Source of the DNA: JBQKLI01 sp012798975
GTDB taxonomy: Bacteria; Bacillota; Clostridia; Tissierellales; Peptoniphilaceae
Direction: 5' to 3'
NCBI RefSeq assembly: GCF_052116305.1
Contig: NZ_JBQKLI010000018.1
Coordinates: forward strand, 1-44,242
Length of the DNA stretch: 44,242 bases
The position numbers and the translations under genes were made by a program. Shown one piece after another: positions 14,432-23,461 of this stretch; the first letter of the stretch is position 1; each line of letters starts with the position of its first letter. The notes below the pieces were generated by a model. The model worked only from the letters and a program-made list of their open reading frames with translations, had not been told where the DNA came from and searched no databases.

Positions 14432-15907
14432 TTACATCCCATAATACTCTTCAACGGTCTTCCCGCTTTTATAAATCTTAGGGGCAAGATTCGTTCCTAC
14501 ATATCGAAAATGCCATGGTTCAAAAATATAACCTGTAACTTTCTCTTTTCCTTTTGGATATCTTAAGATAAATCCGTATCTATGAGCATTCTCTGCAAGC
14601 CAAATTCCTGCTTTTGTACTGGCAAAATTTTGATTTAGATAATAGGATGTTCCCTTGATATCGATAGCAAGACCTGTTTGATGTTCGCTATGCCCCGGTT
14701 TTGCAGAAATCCTGTCTGCATAAGCCCTGCCATAACGTCTTACATAACTTTCATAGAGGGATTTTTGATAAGAATAAGAACGAAATCCCGATCCGATACT
14801 AATCCTGTGTCCTTGGGCTGCACCATCTCTTTGCATACGGTTGAAATAATCCTTTACATTTTGGCTGAGGCCTGGATTATAGCTTGAAGGGAGAGAATAT
14901 TTCTTATTCGCTATAATAATCCCGTCTATTGTAGTTATCCCGTTTTTTGTTACAGGAACGGGTTTTTCTGGAACTGGAGGTTTCGGTTCTGCCGGCGGTT
15001 CAGGCTCTGCTGGAGCTTTCCCTAGAATTTCATCTTCTACTCTTTGGGAAACTGCATTTGTACCGCCTATAATATATACATTTTCAGCTTTTTCTATCGC
15101 TGCTTTGCCTTCCGGGGAAAGAGAACCTTTCCCTGTTAAAACAATTGGCGCTTTTATATTTGCGGCAAATGGTGTCACCGCTAAAGCATCTGGAAAGTTC
15201 TCGCCGCTTGCTACTACCACTGCGTTATAATCCCCGCTTGCGGCAGCGATGTTTGCAGCAGTCTCATAGCGGTTTCGTCCTTCGATTCTCGTGCCCCTGC
15301 TTCTAATCATCGAAGCTGTTCCTCCGAAGGTGTATACTCCCTCGAAACCTTCTGGAAGAGTATAATCCCTTTGTCCGTCCACTAAATGAAGTCCGTGGCC
15401 TTGTCTTGCAAGGAAGACCCCTGCAGATAGTGCATCTGGAAAATCTCTCCCTGTCGCAAGCCCGACTGTTATAGGACTTGATTCTGTTTGCTCGTTGACC
15501 AGTTTCGACGTCTCATAACGGTCTTTGCCCGCGATTCGAAATACTTCAAAGTTTTCTTTAAACCGGTCTTCTATAGATTGAGGTACTGCCTTGTCACCCC
15601 CTATAATAATGACATTTTTAATCTTATATTTCTCAAGCACCTCGGTTAAATCTCTGTTTTCCTGTGCTAAGAATATCGTTCCGCCAATATTTGCTGCATA
15701 AGGTCCTGCGGCAAGGGCGTCTGCATAGGAGCTGCCGCTGACAACTACAGCATTGTCTGTCCATTGAAATTGCTCTGCCAATAAATTTGCTGTTTCATAG
15801 CGGTCCTCGCCGCTGATTCGATATACAGCCGCCTGTGAAAGAGAAGGGGCCTTTATGATTGAAAACAGAAACAAAAAGATACTGCAGAGGATCCATCGTT
15901 TTTTCAT
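14432..15907 (-). CDS. Cell-wall-anchored D-Ala-D-Ala carboxypeptidase (CWB2 repeats plus VanY domain)
   Basis: This is a secreted wall enzyme of 491 residues predicted to trim peptidoglycan stem peptides. A signal peptide (about residues 1-26) is followed by three cell-wall-binding repeat 2 units, each with the RI.G.(D/N)RYET start and an A.G..(Y/F)PDAL-type core, which bind anionic wall polymer. A proline-rich linker (PEPPAEPKPPVPEKPVP) leads to a VanY/DacB-type zinc peptidase with the ligands SEHQTGLAID and EPWHFRY. The ATG at 15907 follows AAAGGAGAAAAA; an N-terminal extension from 16036 is unlikely. It is monocistronic, divergent from xdhA, and pairs in function with the CWB2-C39 protein at 21684. 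Confidence 0.93.
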   Translation of the reverse strand: MKKRWILCSIFLFLFSIIKAPSLSQAAVYRISGEDRYETANLLAEQFQWTDNAVVVSGSSYADALAAGPYAANIGGTIFLAQENRDLTEVLEKYKIKNVIIIGGDKAVPQSIEDRFKENFEVFRIAGKDRYETSKLVNEQTESSPITVGLATGRDFPDALSAGVFLARQGHGLHLVDGQRDYTLPEGFEGVYTFGGTASMIRSRGTRIEGRNRYETAANIAAASGDYNAVVVASGENFPDALAVTPFAANIKAPIVLTGKGSLSPEGKAAIEKAENVYIIGGTNAVSQRVEDEILGKAPAEPEPPAEPKPPVPEKPVPVTKNGITTIDGIIIANKKYSLPSSYNPGLSQNVKDYFNRMQRDGAAQGHRISIGSGFRSYSYQKSLYESYVRRYGRAYADRISAKPGHSEHQTGLAIDIKGTSYYLNQNFASTKAGIWLAENAHRYGFILRYPKGKEKVTGYIFEPWHFRYVGTNLAPKIYKSGKTVEEYYGM

Positions 15908-16054
15908 TTTTTCTCCTTTATATAATAGTTTATATATTATTTTATCTTCTTCACTCTTGAAAAACTCTAGAGCAGGTTTTTCCATTCCTATTATAACAGA
16001 ATATACTCCTTTCTTTCGCAAAAGGCGAGGATTCAAGTCTTACCTTAAAAGAAC

Positions 16055-16083
16055 TTGAAAGGGTTCTCCTATAAAACTATAAT
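16055..16083 (+). promoter_or_regulatory. Promoter of the xdhABC operon
   Basis: TTGAAA (16055-16060), a 17-bp spacer and TATAAT (16078-16083) form a near-consensus sigma-A promoter 57 bases before the xdhA start. An inverted repeat TTCAAGT (16032-16038) / ACTTGAA (16053-16059) covers the -35 and may be an operator. Confidence 0.75.
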
Positions 16084-16139
16084 AAGGCTAAACAATAAAA
16101 AATAGACTTTTTTGAGGAACAATATAAAGGAGGCTCCCA

Positions 16140-18503
16140 ATGAGTATCGGAAAAAGTGTCAAAAGAGTAGACGCTTACGATAAAGTGACCGGCCGTGCTA
16201 AATACACAGACGATCTATGTAATCGCAATGCTCTTATTATTAAATTATTACACTCCACCATAGCCCATGGTGTTGTAAAATCAATGGATACTTCAAAAGC
16301 TGAAGAAATCCCAGGTGTGGTTAAAGTTATCACTTGTTTTGATGTGCCGGATATCCCTTTCCCGACTGCAGGACATCCTTGGAGTACAGATCCCTCTCAT
16401 CAAGACGTGGCAGACCGCAAGATCTTAAACCGCCATGTTCGTTATTACGGCGATGAAATCGCTATTGTAGTAGCAGAAGACGAAGTTTCTGCAAAACAAG
16501 GTGTGGCTGCTATCGAAGTAGAATATATCGAATATCCTTTCGTTTTAGATGCTAGAGAAGCCATGAAAGACGGCGCTCCTATTATCCATGACGAGATGGT
16601 TATGGACTGCGAAGAAGAAAAAGGGCTGTTCCCTTCTACTGTAAAACTTGTAAATAAACAAGATACCTGCAGCAATATCCTAGCCCATACCAACAAAGAC
16701 CGGGGCGACTATGAAGAAGCTATCAAAGAACCGGGTCTGATCAAAGTAGAAGGCTGGTATAAAACACCTATTGTACAACATACACATATTGAAAATCATA
16801 TCTGTTACGCAGAAGAAGATGCCGGGAAAATCAAAGTCGTTTCTTCTACACAGATTCCCCATATTGTAAGACGTATTGTTGCCCAAGCTTTAGGACTTCC
16901 TTGGGGAAAAATCCGCCTTATCAAGCCATATATCGGCGGCGGATTCGGCAATAAACAAGATGCTCTTTACGAGCCCCTTGTAGCTTATGTTTCACAGCAG
17001 GTAGGAGGCAGACTGGTAAAATTTGATGTTACGAGAGAAGAAACTTTCGTAAACAATAGAGTCCGCCATTCTATCGAGTATCATATTATCTCTTATGTAC
17101 GGGAAGACGGATCTTTAGCTGCTAGAAAATTCGAATCTTTCTCAAATCAAGGAGCTTATGCATCTCATGGACATGGTGTAAATGCAAAAGGACAAGGAGC
17201 TTTCGGACAGCATTATCCATGCGATGTGATTCAATCAGATTCTTATACCATCTATACGAACACTCCTTCCGCCGGTGCCATGAGAGGATACGGTATCCCT
17301 CAAGTAACTTGGGCAGAAGAATGCCATATCGATGAAATCGCAAAAGTTCTAGACAGAGATCCTTTAGAATACCGAAAACAAATCATTATGAGAAAAGGCT
17401 ATGCCGATGGATTCTCTAAAAACGAATTGTATCATGATTCCTATATTGAAACCCTGGAAATGGGAAGCGAAGCTATGGAATATGACAAAAAGATAAAAGA
17501 ATATGCCGACCAAAAAGGCAATATCCGCAGAGGAGTTGGTGTTGCTACTTTCTGGTACAATACAGCAGTTTGGCCGATTTCCTTAGAATCCTCTTCCTGC
17601 CGTATGGTGATGAATCAAGACGGTTCTATCCAGCTTCAATTAGCCGAAACAGAAATCGGACAGGGTGCCGATACAGCCTTCAGTCAAATGGCTGCGGAAA
17701 CCTTAGGTATTTCTTTAGATAAAGTTCATATTCAATCTACACAGGATACGGATATCACTCCATTTGGTACAGGAGCTTATGCTTCCAGACAAACCTATGT
17801 AGGGGGATTTGCCGTTCGTCAGACAGCTGAACTTCTAAAGAAAAAAGTTTTAGAATACGCTCAGGAATGGACAAGAATGCCTGTTTTCAATCTGGATATT
17901 ATCGACAACAATATTGTTCGGACTACAGACAACCGGGTTCTTCTTTCCTTGGGAGAACTTGCAACAGAAGCTCTTTACAGTTTAGACCACAGCGAACATT
18001 TTTCAGCTGAATCTACTTATCAAATTAAATCCAACGCCTTCTCTTTCGGTTGTACCTTTGCGGAAGTAGAAGTGGATATCGCATTATGCAAAGTGAAGCT
18101 TCTTCGTATGATAAACGTTCATGACTGCGGCGATTTAATCAATCCTGCTCTTGCAGAAGCTCAAGTACACGGCGGAATGAGTATGGCTATCGGATACGGT
18201 TTGTCAGAAGAACTGCTTTTCGACGAAAAGACAGGTCGTCCATTAAACAATAACCTTCTAGACTATAAAGTATCTTCTTTCGAAGATCATCCAGAGCTTG
18301 AGGCGCTATTTGTGGAAAATACAGAACCTACAAGTGCATACGGTACAAAATCATTAGGAGAGCCCCCTACATGTTCCGGAGCACCAGCTATACGAAATGC
18401 CATCTTCAACGCAACTGGAGTTGGCGTAAAAGACAATCCTGTTACTCCGAAAAGATTATTTGAAGCATTCAGAGAAGAAGGACTATTCGAGGAGGTTGAA
18501 TAA
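16140..18503 (+). CDS. xdhA: Xanthine dehydrogenase-family molybdopterin-binding subunit
   Basis: This is the catalytic molybdenum subunit (787 residues) of a three-subunit hydroxylase of the xanthine dehydrogenase family, presumed to oxidise purines or related heterocycles in the cytoplasm. It begins with the family N-terminus SVKRVDAYDKVTGRAKYTDDL. It carries the cofactor-binding segments IGGGFGNK (about residue 262), AGAMRGYG (about 380) and GQGADTAFSQMAAE (about 500). The SLGEPP block near the C-terminus holds the catalytic glutamate. Gene order Mo-FAD-FeS matches E. coli xdhABC. The ATG follows AAAGGAGGCTCCCA. Two bases separate it from xdhB. Whether it is a selenium-dependent hydroxylase, as in some purine-fermenting clostridia, cannot be read from the subunit itself. 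No maturation genes are nearby. Confidence 0.92.
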   Translation: MSIGKSVKRVDAYDKVTGRAKYTDDLCNRNALIIKLLHSTIAHGVVKSMDTSKAEEIPGVVKVITCFDVPDIPFPTAGHPWSTDPSHQDVADRKILNRHVRYYGDEIAIVVAEDEVSAKQGVAAIEVEYIEYPFVLDAREAMKDGAPIIHDEMVMDCEEEKGLFPSTVKLVNKQDTCSNILAHTNKDRGDYEEAIKEPGLIKVEGWYKTPIVQHTHIENHICYAEEDAGKIKVVSSTQIPHIVRRIVAQALGLPWGKIRLIKPYIGGGFGNKQDALYEPLVAYVSQQVGGRLVKFDVTREETFVNNRVRHSIEYHIISYVREDGSLAARKFESFSNQGAYASHGHGVNAKGQGAFGQHYPCDVIQSDSYTIYTNTPSAGAMRGYGIPQVTWAEECHIDEIAKVLDRDPLEYRKQIIMRKGYADGFSKNELYHDSYIETLEMGSEAMEYDKKIKEYADQKGNIRRGVGVATFWYNTAVWPISLESSSCRMVMNQDGSIQLQLAETEIGQGADTAFSQMAAETLGISLDKVHIQSTQDTDITPFGTGAYASRQTYVGGFAVRQTAELLKKKVLEYAQEWTRMPVFNLDIIDNNIVRTTDNRVLLSLGELATEALYSLDHSEHFSAESTYQIKSNAFSFGCTFAEVEVDIALCKVKLLRMINVHDCGDLINPALAEAQVHGGMSMAIGYGLSEELLFDEKTGRPLNNNLLDYKVSSFEDHPELEALFVENTEPTSAYGTKSLGEPPTCSGAPAIRNAIFNATGVGVKDNPVTPKRLFEAFREEGLFEEVE

Positions 18504-18505
18504 TA

Positions 18506-19393
18506 ATGTATGATATTAAAACGATGTATCAAGCTCACTCTCCTGAAGAGGCCGTTAAGCTCTTAACGGAACATCCGGAAGCAAAAGTAATTGCCGGAGG
18601 AAGTGATGTCTTAATCCAAATGAGAGAAGGACGCCTTGCAGGCATAGAGCTTGTAAGTATTTATGGAATAGATGAATTAAGAGGAATTACGATGGAAGAA
18701 GACGGAACGATCCGTATCGGATCTCTTTCCAGCTTCTCTAAAGTACAATTCGACCCTATTATCCGCGAGCATATGATGGTACTATCAGACGCCTGCCGAG
18801 AAGTAGGAAGTCCCCAGATCCGAAACATCGGAACTATCGGCGGAAATACCTGCAACGGGATTACCTCTGCAGATTCTGCTGCAACCCTTTTAGCCTATGA
18901 CGCTATAGTAGAAATCTTGGGACCAGAGGGAATTCGTACAACTCCCCTTGCTGACTTTTATGTAACAGCAGGAAAAGTAAAGCTTGCCCATAACGAAATC
19001 CAAACAGCTATTTTAATCAAAAAAGAATCCTATGAAAATTATAAAGGATGCTATTTCAAATACGCTATGCGTAATGCACTTGATATCGCTACATCCACAT
19101 GTTCTGTCAATGTAGCCTTGGAAGAAGACAACAAAACAATCAAAGACCTGCGTATCGCTTTCGGGGTAGCAGGACCTGTTCCTCTAAGAGCAAGATCCGC
19201 AGAAGAATTCATAAAAGGCAAAACCTACGATAAAAGCTTATTGCAGGAATTTGCGGACACCGCTCTAGGAGATTTGAAACCTAGAGACAGCTGGAGAGCA
19301 TCAAAAGACTTCCGTGTCCACATGATGAAAGAGATGGCAAAACGCTGCTTCACAAAAGCCTACAGCGACTGCGGAGGTGAAATCAATGACTAG
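18506..19393 (+). CDS. xdhB: Xanthine dehydrogenase-family FAD-binding subunit
   Basis: This is the 295-residue FAD subunit that passes electrons from the Fe-S subunit to NAD or another acceptor. The FAD-binding segments VIAGGSDVLIQMR (about residues 30-42) and IRNIGTIGGNTCNG (about 108-121) are typical of the vanillyl-alcohol-oxidase-type fold of this family. A C-terminal CO-dehydrogenase flavoprotein-like domain ends it. It starts two bases after xdhA and overlaps xdhC by 8 bases, so the three are translated from one message. Confidence 0.92.
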   Translation: MYDIKTMYQAHSPEEAVKLLTEHPEAKVIAGGSDVLIQMREGRLAGIELVSIYGIDELRGITMEEDGTIRIGSLSSFSKVQFDPIIREHMMVLSDACREVGSPQIRNIGTIGGNTCNGITSADSAATLLAYDAIVEILGPEGIRTTPLADFYVTAGKVKLAHNEIQTAILIKKESYENYKGCYFKYAMRNALDIATSTCSVNVALEEDNKTIKDLRIAFGVAGPVPLRARSAEEFIKGKTYDKSLLQEFADTALGDLKPRDSWRASKDFRVHMMKEMAKRCFTKAYSDCGGEIND

Positions 19394-19862
19394 TCCTCAA
19401 TATACACAACTTAACTGTACCATCAACGGAAAAGAAATCCATAAAATGATCGACGTAAGAGCTTCCTTAACAGACGTTCTTCGAAACGACTTCTCTTTAA
19501 CTTCTGTCAAAAAAGGCTGCGAAGTAGGAGAATGCGGAGCTTGTACAGTCCTTATAAACGGCGAAGTATTCAACTCTTGTATCTATCTTGCCATCTGGGC
19601 GGAAGGTAAAGAAGTCCGAACTCTAGAATCTCTTCAAGGACCAAACGGAGAACTTTCCGACATTCAGCAAAACTTCATCGATGAAACAGGAGTACAATGC
19701 GGTTTCTGTACACCAGGCATTATCATGAGCGCTGTGGAAATTCAAGAAAGCGGCAACGACTATACAAGGGAAGAATTAAGAGAACATCTTTCCGGACACC
19801 TTTGCCGTTGTACCGGATATCAAAATATCCTAAATGCAGTGGAAAAAACTATAAAAAAATAA
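19386..19862 (+). CDS. xdhC: Xanthine dehydrogenase-family 2Fe-2S subunit
   Basis: This is a 158-residue iron-sulfur subunit with two 2Fe-2S clusters. The plant-ferredoxin-type cluster ligands are in GCEVGECGACTVLING and the following NSC. The second, helical-domain cluster uses CGFCTPG and CRCTGYQNI. I chose the ATG at 19386 because GGAGG lies 8 bases upstream; the GTG at 19377 is part of that site. The start overlaps the end of xdhB. A bidirectional terminator follows at 19904. Confidence 0.94.
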   Translation: MTSPQYTQLNCTINGKEIHKMIDVRASLTDVLRNDFSLTSVKKGCEVGECGACTVLINGEVFNSCIYLAIWAEGKEVRTLESLQGPNGELSDIQQNFIDETGVQCGFCTPGIIMSAVEIQESGNDYTREELREHLSGHLCRCTGYQNILNAVEKTIKK

Positions 19863-19903
19863 ATCCTATAACACCTATAACCTCATATCTCAAATATAGC
19901 AAA

Positions 19904-19949
19904 CAAAAAACGATCCTTCAAAACACCTCTCTGAATGGATCGTTTTTTG
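19904..19949. terminator. Bidirectional terminator after xdhABC
   Basis: CAAAAAACGATCC and GGATCGTTTTTTG pair perfectly over 13 bp around a 20-base loop. The T run serves the plus strand and the A run serves minus. Confidence 0.85.
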
Positions 19950-19952
19950 TGT

Positions 19953-20113
19953 CTATTTTTCTTGAGAACGATGAAAAAAACCAAGATTTTTCAGCTTCTT
20001 TAAAAGATCCTTGTTGATAATATACTTTTCATGTCCTCTTTCTATCTGCACTCTAGGAATATCCTCAAAAAACTGATTGCATGTTTCCACATAAGCATCC
20101 AGGTCTTCTTCCC
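19953..20113 (-). pseudogene. 3' remnant of a lost gene beside a repeat module
   Basis: Read on minus, an open frame runs from about 20113 to TAG at 19953-19955 and encodes about 50 protein-like residues with segments DAYVETCNQFFEDIPRVQIE, RGHEKYIINKDLLKKLKNLG and FFHRS. The upstream side runs directly into the CCTAGG hairpin-unit repeat at 20118-20143, with no start codon or ribosome binding site. It reads as the C-terminus of a gene whose 5' part was removed or replaced at the repeat. I cannot name the family. Confidence 0.5.
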
Positions 20114-20117
20114 TAGA

Positions 20118-20143
20118 GCCTAGGTGCCAAAGGCATCCCGCCT
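20118..20143. repeat. Single hairpin unit (copy 2)
   Basis: GCCTAGG is followed by TGCCAAAGGCA and TCCCGCCT. This is one unit of the array family, identical in stem to the middle units at 20356 and 32714. It abuts the gene remnant at 19953-20113. Confidence 0.6.
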
Positions 20144-20196
20144 TTCTTCACCATTTCCAGCAAATACTTTTATCTATAAAATACTTCAAATATTTA

Positions 20197-20306
20197 AATT
20201 ATGAATTTTCGATACTTCTATAGTATGAGAAAGGTCTTAGTTTCCAATCCTAGGGGAGCGTCTAACGACGCCTTTTTATATGAAGAAAATGCTTTGCATT
20301 TTCCAC
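20197..20306. repeat. Composite dispersed repeat (leader module plus GCGTC module)
   Basis: The first half (20197-20256) has a diverged copy at 27741-27802 (ATGAATTTTCGATACTTCTA then a GGTCTTAGT block). The second half (20252-20306) carries the hairpins GCGTCTAACGACGC and GAAAATGCTTTGCATTTTC and is repeated at 24582-24648 and 28003-28084, with a relic at 36430-36492. Confidence 0.6.
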
Positions 20307-20355
20307 CTTCCCTATTTCCTATAACCTGCTCCCTACCTTTCCCCTCTCTTCCCCT

Positions 20356-20428
20356 GGCCACCGTAGGTGTGCCGCCTAAAGCCTAGGTGCCAAAGGCATC
20401 CTGCCTGGGTTGCGCAGCAATCCCGCCT
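20356..20428. repeat. Hairpin-unit array (copy 3)
   Basis: Three units follow one another: GGCCACCGTAGGTGTGCC-GCCT, GGTGCCAAAGGCATCC-TGCCT and GGGTTGCGCAGCAATCCC-GCCT. Each unit is a small perfect or near-perfect hairpin closed by GG/CC and followed by YGCCT. A CCCTATAACCT-type pyrimidine-rich stretch precedes it. Confidence 0.65.
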
Positions 20429-20444
20429 ATCACTTCCCTCCAAA

Positions 20445-21479
20445 CTAATAAACCAACAGCTCTTTTCCTTCCGGCGCTTTAACATTTTCTTCCAAGCCCT
20501 GTGGAACAGTGACGATATTTGCTGCTCCGTCAGAAACGAAACGTCTTTTCGGATGGTTCTTTAAGATCTCAATCCAATCATAGATCCCAACATCGTCTAC
20601 ATTGGTCTCGCTGGCTCTAACCCGGTGGATGGCTAAAGGATCAAAGTCTGTATGATAAGGAGATGGATTGGGATCCCATCCTACATTTAATATCGCAATA
20701 TTTTTAAAGTCTTTTCCTTCATAGCTTCCTGTTTCTAAATAATTATAAAGGGATTTATCCGGTCTGGATCCGAAAGGAAGGGCTAAGGTATTGATATTAT
20801 ACGGTTTGGAAAACGACTCTTCCAGATAAGCTTTTTGTCCGCCGATTTCTCTCTGCACTCCAGAAGCATCTAGTGTCTTCATATTCGGATGGTTGATCGT
20901 GTGATTTCCCACTTCCATGCCATTTTCTACAAGAAAATCGAATTTTTTCTGTACTTCTTCTTTCGGACCGAAACGTCCGGTTCCGTTGACAAAAAACGTT
21001 GCTCTCGGTTCAAAATCATCATATTTTTCTGCAAATTCCATAATAATGCCCACTGCAGAATCCGGGTTGATCGAACCGTCTTCCAGATAATTAAAATTGT
21101 TCTCCCGTCCGTCATCGAAGGTCAACACATAAGGCGATTTGCCTGCAGGGGCTGTAATATTTCCATAGACATAATCTGTTAAAGAAATAGGCAGATATCC
21201 CTGATCGTAGAGAGCTTGAAGATCCTTTCTAAAGTTCTCCTGCGTTCTTACCCATTCCGCTTCCGGTGTTGAAATATTATGATACATCAAGATCATGATC
21301 TGCCCTGCTTCGTTGGGCTTTGTATTTAAATCAATCTCCTCTTTTGTAATTTTTTTTTTCTCTTCTTTCTGCTGTTGAGAAGCCGCCTCTTTCTTTGTAG
21401 ATCCTTGTTCTTCGTCTCCGCTTTTGCAGGCAGTTAATAGCATTCCTAATAACAGCGCAATTGCAAACAGCTTTTTCAT
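20445..21479 (-). CDS. Polysaccharide deacetylase lipoprotein (NodB domain)
   Basis: This is a surface-anchored carbohydrate deacetylase of 344 residues, probably acting on peptidoglycan or another wall or capsule glycan. The signal peptide ends in the lipobox LLTAC (Cys about residue 18), followed by a charged, low-complexity linker (EQGSTKKEAASQQQKEEKKK). The catalytic domain has MILMYHNIS, the metal-binding TFDDGRENNF motif and the HTINHPN motif of family CE4. The gene has its own promoter (21511-21539). It lies between two CWB2 wall proteins, supporting an envelope role. Confidence 0.9.
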   Translation of the reverse strand: MKKLFAIALLLGMLLTACKSGDEEQGSTKKEAASQQQKEEKKKITKEEIDLNTKPNEAGQIMILMYHNISTPEAEWVRTQENFRKDLQALYDQGYLPISLTDYVYGNITAPAGKSPYVLTFDDGRENNFNYLEDGSINPDSAVGIIMEFAEKYDDFEPRATFFVNGTGRFGPKEEVQKKFDFLVENGMEVGNHTINHPNMKTLDASGVQREIGGQKAYLEESFSKPYNINTLALPFGSRPDKSLYNYLETGSYEGKDFKNIAILNVGWDPNPSPYHTDFDPLAIHRVRASETNVDDVGIYDWIEILKNHPKRRFVSDGAANIVTVPQGLEENVKAPEGKELLVY

Positions 21480-21510
21480 CCTTTTCTTCCTCCTTTACTC
21501 CTGTAACCCT

Positions 21511-21539
21511 AGTATAGGAGAAAGAAATTTTATTGTAAA
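21511..21539 (-). promoter_or_regulatory. Promoter of the polysaccharide deacetylase gene
   Basis: On minus, TTTACA (21539-21534), a 17-bp spacer and TATACT (21516-21511) form a good sigma-A promoter, placing transcription start about 25 bases before the ATG. Confidence 0.7.
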
Positions 21540-21683
21540 GTTTGTAAAAAATAACCATAGAAAATAATATCTTTAGTCTGCCGTTGTAATTTCAGCCTTT
21601 TCTGTTATTCTGAAATATAATGAAAACAGCTAGAACATTTATCCCATCGCTGCGATCGATAATCATCTTAAAAGGAGAACAAC

Positions 21684-23447
21684 ATGAAGAAAAAAATATA
21701 CCTGCTGCTGTTCTTTCTCTGCTTTGGAATCCTTGCAGAAAACAGTACAGCCGCCGCCTCTTCCTATCAGCCTAAAGTTTCAAGAATCGCCGGCAGAAAC
21801 CGCCGAGATACAGCCATAGAAGTTTCTAAATTCATAAAAAACGAAAAACGTGTTGTGATTGCCAGAGACGATCACTACGCAGATGCCCTAAGCGGCTCTT
21901 CTTTCGAGGGGAATTCTCCAGCCTTCCTCCTACGAAAGGGAATCGATCCCGCTGCTGTTATCCAGCGGATTCGAGAAATCAATCCGGAAGAGATCCTTAT
22001 TCTAGGGGCAGAATCCGCCGTTTCAAAAGAACAGGAGCAGAATTTTATCGATGTATTCGGCAAAGAAAAAGTAATCCGAATCGCCGGCAAAAACCGCTAC
22101 GAAACCTCCTTTGCAGTCGCCAAAGCCTCTAGAAGACAAAATTTTATGATTGCAAGCGGGGAAAACTTCCCGGATGCCTTGACAGCAGGAGCTCTCGCTT
22201 CCCAGAAAAATGCGGGGATTCTATTATCAAGACAAAGCACACTTCCCCTTCCAGTGAAAAACTATCTGGCACCCTTCTCCGATCCTGCTCTCATCGGTGG
22301 AGAGGCTGCACTCTCTTCCACTGTTGAAAAAGACTTGATTTCTATCGGAAAAACACCAACCCGCATCTCCGGTTCCAACCGATACGAAACTGCAGTATCC
22401 TTGGCAGAAACTGCCCCGTCTTCGGAAATACTCTTTATTGCTTCCGGTGAAAACTATCCGGATGCCTTAGCCGCCTCCTCTCTGGCTTCTCAGTACAAGG
22501 CGCCGATTCTTCTCTCTCACAAAAGAAATCTCCCGGCCTCTGCAGCGGAGTATATAAAAAAGCATCGTCCCAAAGAAGTTATCTTGCTGGGCGGAGAAGC
22601 TGCCCTGTCGAAAAATATAGAAACCCAAATCAAAAACATTGATGAGCCTGTAGTCAACCATACGGCGAAAGAAGGGGGATATATAAAAATAACGAAAGAC
22701 ACTCCTCTTTATAAAGACAAGACAAAATCGAAGACAGTCCATACTATTGCTGCCGGTAAATTTGCCTACGTTTATAAAATAGAGGGATCTTACCTATACT
22801 TGAAGCAGGATGGAAAATCCGGCTATACGAATACACTGGCTTACACGACAATGATGCCTTACCAGGAAAGCACCTATATACCCGGCCCCTTCATCAGCCA
22901 AGTCTATCCTGTGGATATTCCTATGGGCTGCGAGTCCGCATCGGCTTTAATGGCCTTAAAACGTAAAGGATACGCCTTGGAGACAACCCTCCCTGAGTTT
23001 ATATCCGACCTTCCCAAAACCTCTAGAAATCCGGATTTAGGCTTTGTCGGGGATCCGTATAAGGTTGTATCCGGCTACTATATGACCATTCATCCGAAAC
23101 CTTTAACACAATTCGCAAATACTTACGGAAACGCCCAAGATCTCTCCGGTTCCAGCCTCGATTATCTTCGCATGGAAATCTTAAACGGCAACCCTGTTGT
23201 ATTATGGGGTACTTATCAGTTCAATAATCCTGTATACTTTAAGTATTGGAATGGAAAAACTATGGCGACAGGCATCGACAATGCCCATGTTGTTCTTCTC
23301 GCAGGTTACGACGGAAAGACAGGAGAGTATATTATCGCCGACCCTTACAATCCTAAAGCACCGAAAGAATACTGGGAATATAGAGTAAAAGAAGAAAACT
23401 TAGCGAAAATCTACCATCTTCAAAAATACGCCATGGTCATTCGATAA
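21684..23447 (+). CDS. Cell-wall-anchored C39-like peptidase with CWB2 repeats and SH3 domain
   Basis: This is a 587-residue secreted protein. A signal peptide (about residues 1-25) is followed by three CWB2 repeats (starts RIAGRNRRDTA, RIAGKNRYETS, RISGSNRYETA) that anchor it to the wall. Then come an SH3b-like domain (about 330-390: TPLYKDKTKSKTVHTIAAGK) and a C39_2-type papain-like peptidase domain. The catalytic Cys is in IPMGCESASALMAL, the His in DNAHVVLLAGY and the Asp/Asn in IADPYN. Its substrate may be wall peptide or a secreted protein. The ATG follows AAAAGGAGAACAAC. The YciI-like gene starts 14 bases after its stop and is probably cotranscribed. Confidence 0.92.
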   Translation: MKKKIYLLLFFLCFGILAENSTAAASSYQPKVSRIAGRNRRDTAIEVSKFIKNEKRVVIARDDHYADALSGSSFEGNSPAFLLRKGIDPAAVIQRIREINPEEILILGAESAVSKEQEQNFIDVFGKEKVIRIAGKNRYETSFAVAKASRRQNFMIASGENFPDALTAGALASQKNAGILLSRQSTLPLPVKNYLAPFSDPALIGGEAALSSTVEKDLISIGKTPTRISGSNRYETAVSLAETAPSSEILFIASGENYPDALAASSLASQYKAPILLSHKRNLPASAAEYIKKHRPKEVILLGGEAALSKNIETQIKNIDEPVVNHTAKEGGYIKITKDTPLYKDKTKSKTVHTIAAGKFAYVYKIEGSYLYLKQDGKSGYTNTLAYTTMMPYQESTYIPGPFISQVYPVDIPMGCESASALMALKRKGYALETTLPEFISDLPKTSRNPDLGFVGDPYKVVSGYYMTIHPKPLTQFANTYGNAQDLSGSSLDYLRMEILNGNPVVLWGTYQFNNPVYFKYWNGKTMATGIDNAHVVLLAGYDGKTGEYIIADPYNPKAPKEYWEYRVKEENLAKIYHLQKYAMVIR

Positions 23448-23461
23448 GAAAGGAAAACACT

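Noticed and set aside
20345..20430. CRISPR array, suggested by regular short repeats
   Set aside because: Units are contiguous hairpins of 21-22 bp with no unique spacers of constant length, and no cas genes occur in the window.
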